From contig NZ_BKNN01000022.1 of the NCBI RefSeq assembly GCF_008993995.1, positions 1-40,617 of the forward strand: a stretch of 40,617 nt of DNA, in the 5' to 3' direction. The notes under the pieces were generated by a model. That model ran no database searches. It was given only the letters and a program-made list of their open reading frames with translations, and was not told the origin of the DNA. A program made the translations under genes and the position numbers. The number at the start of each line of letters is the position of its first letter. Within the stretch, counting starts at the first letter, position 1. The DNA comes from Acinetobacter brisouii. GTDB lineage: Bacteria; Pseudomonadota; Gammaproteobacteria; Pseudomonadales; Moraxellaceae. Of the stretch, positions 35,305 to 40,617 are shown piece after piece.

Positions 35305-36150
35305 ATGACAGTTAAAATGATTGCAGTTGATATGGATGGAACTTTTCTAAATGAAGAAAAACAATATAACAAAGCACGCTTTTTAAAACAGTATCAACAA
35401 CTTCAACAACGCGGTATTCATTTTGTGGTCGCCAGTGGCAATCAACTCTCCACACTCAAAAATTACTTTCCTGAAATTGCTCACCAGATTGCTTTCATCT
35501 CAGAAAATGGTGCTTATGTGACAGATGCTGAACAGGAAGTATCGTTTGCCCATTTTTCGCATGACTTGGTCGATGAAATGCGTACGCAAATTTCAGAGCG
35601 TTATGCCAGTGCATTGATTTTATGTGGTAAGCAAGGCGCCTATATTGGTCAGGCTGTTCCACAGCAGAATTTAGAAAAGCTGAATAAATACTTTAAGTCA
35701 CTACAACGGGTTGATGATTTGGCTCAAGTCCAAGATCAGATTTGTAAGGTCACGTTGAATACCAGTGATTATAATTTTGATGTTCTCTATCAAGATCTTG
35801 AACAGCTCAATTGTATTGCCAATGGCTCAATCAAAATGGTGTCGAGTGGTTTTGGATTTATTGATCTGATCGTACCGAATCGTCACAAGGCACACGGTTT
35901 GCAGTTGTTGCAACAACGCTGGAAAATCTCGAATGATCAAGTCTTGGCGATTGGTGATAACTACAACGACCTTGAAATGGTGAAACAGTCAGGTTATGGA
36001 TTTGCTGTAGCCAATGCGGTTGATGAGTTAAAACAGATTGCCGATTTTGTCACAGCAAAAGATAATCAGCATGAGGCAGTTCTAGATGTGATTGATTTGG
36101 TCTTAATGCGACATGCTCCATTTGAGTGTCAGCATAAGAAAAGTGCTTAA
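35305..36150 (+). CDS. HAD-superfamily hydrolase, Cof type
   Basis: A 281-residue cytoplasmic phosphatase of the Cof subfamily (HAD IIB). Motif I is DMDGTFLNEE near the N-terminus with the nucleophile Asp, motif II is the S of VVASGNQ, and motif IV is IGDNYNDLEMV, in the expected order. Cof-type enzymes dephosphorylate sugar phosphates, FMN or pyridoxal phosphate; the substrate is not predictable. GAGGTG lies 5-6 nt before ATG. It stands alone between terminators and the AraC gene. Confidence 0.92.
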   Translation: MTVKMIAVDMDGTFLNEEKQYNKARFLKQYQQLQQRGIHFVVASGNQLSTLKNYFPEIAHQIAFISENGAYVTDAEQEVSFAHFSHDLVDEMRTQISERYASALILCGKQGAYIGQAVPQQNLEKLNKYFKSLQRVDDLAQVQDQICKVTLNTSDYNFDVLYQDLEQLNCIANGSIKMVSSGFGFIDLIVPNRHKAHGLQLLQQRWKISNDQVLAIGDNYNDLEMVKQSGYGFAVANAVDELKQIADFVTAKDNQHEAVLDVIDLVLMRHAPFECQHKKSA

Positions 36151-36255
36151 GAACAGTACTTTTTTCTCTGCCTCAAATCTTAAAATAGCAATTTTCTTCT
36201 ATACAATTCATTTCCAAGTTGGCATGGTAAAGCTTCACTCTGTGGCTAGTCATAC

Positions 36256-37089
36256 ATGCTGATGCAGGAACGCACCCATTACTTTCACTTCAATGAGCTG
36301 GGCGGGCTGGAAATGCTCAAAGCCCAAGACCTGACTTTAGAATTTTCTCGGCATGTGCATGAGGGATTTTGCATTGGTGTGATTGATGATGGCGCACAGC
36401 GTTTCTTTCGCAGTGGTGCCAATCATGTTGCACCGCGTGGCGATATTATTCTGGTCAATGCCGATGAAGTGCATACAGGGTCTTCTGCTTTGGACTCGGC
36501 TTGGAGCTATCGGGCGATTTATCCAACCCCTGAAATGTTTCAGGAACTCACTCAAGATTTAACCGTGTATCAGGGCAGTGTGCCGTGGTTTTCACAAGCC
36601 GTGATTCATGATGTTGGTTTATCTCAGCAGTTGCGCTTTTTATTCAATGTGCTAGAACAACCTGAACAGCATAGTTTATTTAAAGAAACCCTGTATTTAT
36701 CGACCTTGGCGTGTCTGGTCAGTCGCTATGGGCAAAGCCGTAGCAATCAGATGGGGTTGTCAGATCATCCTTGTGGGGTGGCGCGAGTGCAACATCTCAT
36801 GGCAGATCAGCCTGAGCAGGATTATAGCTTGCAGGAATTGGCGCAGGCAGCAGGTTTGAGCCAGTGGCATTTTCTGCGTCAGTTTAAAAAATATGTGGGG
36901 ATGACCCCGCATTTGTGGTTGGTACAGCATCGTATTTTAAAAGCCAAACGCCTATTACGCGCAGGTGAACCTTTGGTGAACATCGCCATGCAATGTGGCT
37001 TTGCCGATCAAAGTCATTTTACCCGTCATTTCAAAAAAGCCTTGGGCGTCACGCCGCAAAATTATCGACAACAGCTGATTTTGAACTGA
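36256..37089 (+). CDS. AraC-family transcriptional regulator (probable regulator of azlCD)
   Basis: A 277-residue regulator. The N-terminal half is a cupin-like ligand domain (RHVHEGFCIGVIDDGAQRF, GDIILVNADEVHTG). The C-terminal half carries two helix-turn-helix units: SLQELAQAAGLSQWHFLRQFKKYVGMTPHLWL and NIAMQCGFADQSHFTRHFKKALGVTPQNYR. Regulators of this type commonly precede azlCD-like exporters in gammaproteobacteria. No clear Shine-Dalgarno precedes ATG 36256, and ATG 36262 is an equal alternative. Confidence 0.92.
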   Translation: MLMQERTHYFHFNELGGLEMLKAQDLTLEFSRHVHEGFCIGVIDDGAQRFFRSGANHVAPRGDIILVNADEVHTGSSALDSAWSYRAIYPTPEMFQELTQDLTVYQGSVPWFSQAVIHDVGLSQQLRFLFNVLEQPEQHSLFKETLYLSTLACLVSRYGQSRSNQMGLSDHPCGVARVQHLMADQPEQDYSLQELAQAAGLSQWHFLRQFKKYVGMTPHLWLVQHRILKAKRLLRAGEPLVNIAMQCGFADQSHFTRHFKKALGVTPQNYRQQLILN

Positions 37090-37159
37090 GCAATTTTGTT
37101 CAAGCCAGCGGCATCTTCGCTTCGCATAATCAGGCTTCACTGGGTTTTGGGGCGCAGAC

Positions 37160-37852
37160 ATGCCATCTTCAACATTTCCGACACTGACAACAGCAGCAGA
37201 AATTCGAGCAGGGATTTTTAAGGTTTTTCCGTTGTGTATTGCGGTGATTCCTTGGGGAATTTTGGCAGGTTCAATGGCGATTCATGCAGGCCTGCCGCCT
37301 GTACAAGCTATGCTGATGTCGGTGGTGATTTTTGCAGGAGCGGCACAGTTACTCAGTCTGAGTTTACTGGGTGTTGGCGCAAGCGCACTGACCATTGTGA
37401 TTTCAGTCTTTTTTATGACGGCACAGCATTATTTGTATGCGTTAGCGTTACGTCCACATGTTGAGCAGAAACAATCCAAAATCCGTTTACTGATCGGCTT
37501 TTTACTCACCGATGAGCTGTTTGCCGCATGTGCAGGGCGGCAGCGATTGTCCACGCCGTTTATGCTGGCAGCAGGTTTGATGTTTTATTTGGCTTGGAAT
37601 CTGTCCAGTTTGGCAGGTGTGATTTTAGCGGCTTCAGTGCCTAATTTGGCCGCTTATCATCTGGATTTTTCGATTGTGGCAACCTTTATTGCCATTGTGG
37701 TGCCTTTTGTGCGGAGTTCACCTGCATTGGTGGGTGTCGCCGTGAGTATGTTGTTGGCGGTCATTTTCCATGCACTGCATTGGCAAAGTGGTACGGTGAT
37801 CGCAGGCGTATTGGGCATGTTGGCAGCCAGTCTTTGGGAGTCACGCACATGA
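37160..37852 (+). CDS. azlC: AzlC-family branched-chain amino acid exporter subunit
   Basis: A 230-residue inner-membrane protein. It shows IRAGIFKVFPLCIAVIPWGILAGSMA near the N-terminus, MSVVIFAGAAQLLSL and FFMTAQHYLYALALRP, all typical of AzlC, with about six to seven hydrophobic helices. The stop codon overlaps the azlD start (ATGA). With AzlD it forms an exporter of branched-chain amino acids or analogues (YgaZH type in E. coli). Confidence 0.93.
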   Translation: MPSSTFPTLTTAAEIRAGIFKVFPLCIAVIPWGILAGSMAIHAGLPPVQAMLMSVVIFAGAAQLLSLSLLGVGASALTIVISVFFMTAQHYLYALALRPHVEQKQSKIRLLIGFLLTDELFAACAGRQRLSTPFMLAAGLMFYLAWNLSSLAGVILAASVPNLAAYHLDFSIVATFIAIVVPFVRSSPALVGVAVSMLLAVIFHALHWQSGTVIAGVLGMLAASLWESRT

Positions 37853-38163
37853 CTTGGGGATTACTATTGATCTTGGCGGCAGTGGTGTTTTGCAATCGTT
37901 ATTTGTTGCTTGAGCCACGTCTGCCTTTGCACTTTCCAGATCGCTTAAAGCGCAGTTTAAATTATTCAGCACCGTGCTTACTGTCTGCTGTCGCAGCGCC
38001 GATTGTGTTTGAACAGAGTCAAGCATTGAGCCTGAGTGCATGGAATCAGCCTTATTTGTGGGGAGCAGTTGCCTGTATTGTTTTAGCATATCGGCTGAAA
38101 AATACCTTATTGGTGATCGTGCTGAGTCTGTTGATTTTTTATGCATTGGTTTACATTCAATAA
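37849..38163 (+). CDS. azlD: AzlD-family exporter small subunit
   Basis: A 104-residue membrane protein. It has MTWGLLLILAAVVFCNRYLL at the start and LKRSLNYSAPCLLSAVAAP in the middle, matching AzlD, with three to four hydrophobic segments. I chose ATG 37849, which overlaps the azlC stop codon by 4 bp; the open frame upstream runs inside azlC. Size agrees with the family. Confidence 0.9.
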   Translation: MTWGLLLILAAVVFCNRYLLLEPRLPLHFPDRLKRSLNYSAPCLLSAVAAPIVFEQSQALSLSAWNQPYLWGAVACIVLAYRLKNTLLVIVLSLLIFYALVYIQ

Positions 38164-38192
38164 ACCCTTAAATTTTATCTTTTAGTAAACTA

Positions 38193-38220
38193 TTGAGCAT
38201 GTACTTGAAGTGCATACTCT
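38193..38220 (+). promoter_or_regulatory. candidate promoter of the beta-lactamase gene
   Basis: TTGAGC (38193-38198) and TACTCT (38215-38220) are 16 bp apart, 26 bp before the OXA start codon. The -10 is weak. No insertion sequence lies upstream, so no extra outward promoter is visible. Confidence 0.3.
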
Positions 38221-38245
38221 CCCGAACAAAATAGACCTCAAGATC

Positions 38246-39058
38246 ATGAAAATACAATTTCTCTGCTGTATTTTGGCAGCAACAGCAGTCAGTGGCTGTC
38301 AAACTCAGTCCTCAGTAACGGTTGTACAGCAGCAACAGATTGTTCGTCAGACCATTCAGCAGCAATTTAACAACGCCCAAACGACAGGGGTTTTTGTCAG
38401 TTACAACGGCAAGCAGTTTCAGCATTATGGCAATGACCTTAGCCGTGCCAAGACTCAGTATGTGCCCGCATCGACCTTTAAAATGCTCAACGCCATGATT
38501 GGTTTAGATCAGCATAAAGCTACCACGACAGAAGTATTTAAATGGGATGGGCAAAAACGCAGCTATACGATGTGGGAAAAGGACATGACCTTAGCAGAAG
38601 GCATGAAACTGTCGGCTGTGCCTGTGTATCAGGAATTGGCACGCCGAATCGGTTTGCCTTTAATGGCAGAACAAGTCAAAAAAGCACAGTTCGGGAATGC
38701 CGAGATTGGACCACAGGTCGATAACTTCTGGCTGGTTGGCCCACTCAAAATTACCCCTGAATAAGAAGCGGAGTTTGCTTACCAACTTGCGACCAAACAA
38801 CTGCCATTTTCCCAGCGGGCACAGCAAGATGTGCATGACATGTTGCTGATTGAAACAGTGAATGGAAGCAAAGTCTATGCAAAAACAGGCTGGGGTATGG
38901 ATGTACAGCCACAAGTTGGTTGGTACACAGGTTGGGTCGTACAGCCCAATGGCAAGATCACTGCATTTTCATTGAACCTCGAAATGAAACCGAAAATGTC
39001 AGGAGCAGTCAGAACTCAAATTGCTCAGGTTGCTTTACAGCAATTGCACTTAATTTAG
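38246..39058 (+). pseudogene. blaOXA: class D beta-lactamase (OXA-134/OXA-211-like), interrupted by one nonsense codon
   Basis: A 270-residue OXA frame, with a TAA at codon 173 (38762-38764). The codon falls in LKITPE*EAEF, where related enzymes have a Gln, so CAA to TAA is the likely change. The frame continues intact to 39058 without indels. The N-terminus is a lipoprotein signal with lipobox VSGC. Active-site motifs before the stop are S76-T-F-K79, S123-A-V and F149-G-N; the last is typical of carbapenem-hydrolysing OXA enzymes of Acinetobacter. K213-T-G lies after the stop, so a 172-residue product would be inactive. It follows azlD by 82 bp, the place of an intrinsic chromosomal gene. 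The nonsense codon looks recent because the rest is undisturbed; a sequencing error is possible. Confidence 0.9.
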
Positions 39059-39157
39059 GTTGCCTATGCTGAATGTTTAGTGCATTTTTTCCGACGGCAG
39101 CAATATAAAAAAGACGGGAATGTCCCACTGCTGTCCCATAGTTTGCTTTAAATAAAA

Positions 39158-39223
39158 AAACCTGAGTCCTAACAGTTAAAATATGAGTGCAAACAAACAC
39201 TTTAACGATCAGGATTCAGGTTT
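39158..39223 (+). promoter_or_regulatory. inverted repeat able to hide the transposase ribosome binding site
   Basis: AAACCTGAGTCCT (39158-39170) pairs with AGGATTCAGGTTT (39211-39223), 13 bp with one G-U pair. The right arm contains the AGGA Shine-Dalgarno and ends on the first base of the TTG start. Transcripts entering from outside would fold and be translated poorly, as known for IS10 and IS50. Confidence 0.5.
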
Positions 39224-39821
39224 TGTCACATCAGAATACCGTATTTTATGAGCTAATTAAACCTGTTGTGCGACAGGATTTTGAACAACTTGCTAAAGTA
39301 CACCATGTTGGACAGAAATTTAGAGAGACTTCCCGGTGGGATCAGTTTATTGCCATATTGATGTCTCAATTCTCTTGTAGGCAAAGTCTGAGAGATATTC
39401 AATCTAATTTGGAGTGCCAACAGGAAAAGCTAAGTCATCTCGGAGCAAAGTCTATTCCCCGAAGCACGCTGGCACGAATCAATGAGCAGCAGCCTGCTGC
39501 CTTGTATCAACAGCTATTTTACAAGTTGCTTAAATACTATGAACACTCAAAAGTAGCTCATAAATTTCGCTTTAAGAATCCCTTGTATTCCTTGGATGCC
39601 AGTCATATTGACCTGTCGCTTTCCTTATGTGAATGGGCCAAAGTTCATGACTCAAAAGCCAGCATGAAACTCAGCATAGGATTGAATCACAGCAATGATA
39701 TTCCTGAGTTTGTTGCAGTTGAAAATGGCAAAGAAAATGACATGGTACAAGGCCGCAAATTCCAGTTTCCTGCTGGCAGCATTGTAGTTTTTGATAAAGG
39801 CTATGTCGATTACCAATGGTA
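39223..39821 (+). pseudogene. IS4-family transposase, truncated by an insertion
   Basis: The N-terminal about 200 residues of an IS4-family DDE transposase with a DUF4372-type N-terminal domain (FYELIKPVVRQDFEQLAKVHH, FRETSRWDQFIAILMSQFS). The first catalytic Asp is in LYSLDASHIDLSL and the second in VVFDKGYVDYQWY; the region with the catalytic Glu is lost. TTG 39223 is the likely start, with AGGA 8 nt upstream. A GTG at 39187 is the first possible start. After 39821 the frame runs on into the IS3 left end and stops at 39864, adding a short foreign tail. Confidence 0.85.
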
Positions 39822-40617
39822 TGAACCGTACCGGGTTTATCGGAGACTTTTTTATTTAAGTTAGGCCACCTGACCTAACGGGTTAATCTTATCATAGTAC
39901 ATTGCTTCAAACTCAAAAGGCGATACATAACCCAGTGCACTGTGTACACGCTTTTTATTGAACCAATCTACCCAGTTTAGTGTCGCAAGTTGTACATCTG
40001 CTAAACCTTGCCAATCTGCTTTTAAATATTCAATCACCTCTGTTTTGTATAAGCCATTCACCGTTTCAGCCAGTGCATTATCGTATGAATCACCAGTCGT
40101 ACCGACTGATGCTCGTAAATTTGCAGCTTCTAAACGATTGGTATAGCGAATAGAAAGATATTGAACACCTCTATCGGAATGATGAATCACATTCTTTGGC
40201 ATGCCTCGATCGTGCAATGCTTGCTCAAGTGCATCGAGCACCATATCTGTATTCATCCGTGTAGATACTTTCCATCCAACAATTGCTCGTGAGAACACAT
40301 CAATAATAAAGGCGGTATAGACCCAGCCTGAATTTGTTTGAATATAGGTAAAGTCAGCAACCCACAAGTGATTAGGCCGATCAGCTCTAAAATTCCGTTT
40401 CACCAAGTCAGGTGCTCGTTTTTGGTCATCTCGGTTACGGGTGGTTTGTTTATTCTTACCACGCCAAACACCTTGTATACCTAGATTTTTCATTAATCGA
40501 GCAACAGTACAGCGTGCAATAATATAGCCTTCACGTTTCAGTTTTTGCCAGACTTTACGTACACCATACCGACCTGAACTTTCCTTCCAAATTCGTTTAA
40601 TCTCCTCAGCATGATGC
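39822..40617 (-). mobile_element. IS3-family insertion sequence, partial (runs off the window)
   Basis: The end at 39822 begins TGAACCGTACCGGGTTTATC (39822-39841) and continues GGAGACT, the typical terminal inverted repeat of the IS3/IS51 group. It joins the IS4 transposase frame exactly there, so a 3-bp target duplication (GTA 39819-39821) would be expected. The transposase gene points left. orfA and the other end lie outside the window. Confidence 0.85.
39861..40617 (-). CDS. IS3-family transposase OrfB (partial, 5' end outside the window)
   Basis: The frame is open from the window edge (HHAEEIKRIWKESSGRYG...) to the stop at 39861, 251 residues of an rve-type integrase. The HTH_21-like region HHAEEIKRIW lies at the edge, and the catalytic triad is visible: WVADFTY (Asp), HHSDRGVQY (Asp) and NALAETVNGLYKTE (Glu). 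An internal ATG at 40493 is not the start because conserved sequence continues upstream. It is normally made as an OrfAB fusion by -1 frameshifting; that site is outside the window. Confidence 0.92.
   Translation of the reverse strand, partial: HHAEEIKRIWKESSGRYGVRKVWQKLKREGYIIARCTVARLMKNLGIQGVWRGKNKQTTRNRDDQKRAPDLVKRNFRADRPNHLWVADFTYIQTNSGWVYTAFIIDVFSRAIVGWKVSTRMNTDMVLDALEQALHDRGMPKNVIHHSDRGVQYLSIRYTNRLEAANLRASVGTTGDSYDNALAETVNGLYKTEVIEYLKADWQGLADVQLATLNWVDWFNKKRVHSALGYVSPFEFEAMYYDKINPLGQVA

Larger units (their letters stand above)
39110..39821 (+). mobile_element. IS4-family insertion sequence fragment (left part)
   Basis: The left boundary is approximate, somewhere between 39060 and 39150; I could not identify the terminal repeat because the right end is missing from the window. 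The element carries a DUF4372-type IS4 transposase gene and is cut at 39821/39822 by an IS3-family element. It lies about 60 bp after the OXA gene. Confidence 0.7.

Noticed and set aside
1-40617. tRNA genes or a CRISPR array
   Set aside because: No cloverleaf with a GTTCGA-type T-loop and no regularly spaced direct repeats were seen.

Overview
The window is a chromosomal segment of a gammaproteobacterium that looks like Acinetobacter, probably near the A. johnsonii/A. lwoffii group. The evidence is the fused two-domain polyphosphate:AMP phosphotransferase, the recC-recB-recD order, an intrinsic-type class D beta-lactamase with an FGN motif, AT-rich intergenic DNA and Acinetobacter-style insertion sequences. 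This assignment comes from recognising proteins, not from a database search.

Layout. 1-6000: a nucleoside/purine-type ABC importer (BMP-family binding protein, double-domain ATPase, two permeases), then a cluster of hairpins and a guanine deaminase-like zinc enzyme. 6466-11273: a sulfonate operon with two tandem lipoprotein binding proteins, then ssuD, ssuC and ssuB; no ssuE is present. 11467-13407: polyphosphate:AMP phosphotransferase, convergent with a small uncharacterised protein. 13576-22797: recC-recB-recD. 22798-23686: an 890-bp stretch without protein genes. 23687-26291: rpsO-pnp. 26382-28598: a CorA-family transporter and a LysR regulator. 28959-35122: an NRAMP-like transporter, pxpA, a YcsI/DUF1445 protein, a fused pxpB-pxpC and a biotin carboxylase/biotin carrier protein, apparently one operon. 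35305-38163: a HAD phosphatase, an AraC regulator and azlCD. 38246-39058: a blaOXA gene interrupted by one nonsense codon. 39100-40617: an IS4-type transposase gene cut by an IS3-family element that runs off the window.

The most notable signal is in the stretch between recD and rpsO. It holds two perfect copies of the GacA/UvrY-type upstream activating palindrome TGTAAG-N6-CTTACA. Each lies about 65 bp upstream of a short non-coding unit that ends in a strong intrinsic terminator. The first unit carries four GGA motifs, one in the loop of a 9-bp hairpin and one in the terminator loop. This is the architecture of Rsm/Csr sRNAs that titrate CsrA/RsmA. I read it as a tandem pair of Gac-controlled sRNAs; the first is well supported, the second less so.

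The 5-oxoproline cluster is also of interest. The carboxyltransferase-like PxpBC fusion sits next to a biotin carboxylase/carrier protein, so together they contain the domains of a split urea-carboxylase-like enzyme. The NRAMP-like transporter lacks the metal-binding DPGN motif, which would fit import of an organic substrate.
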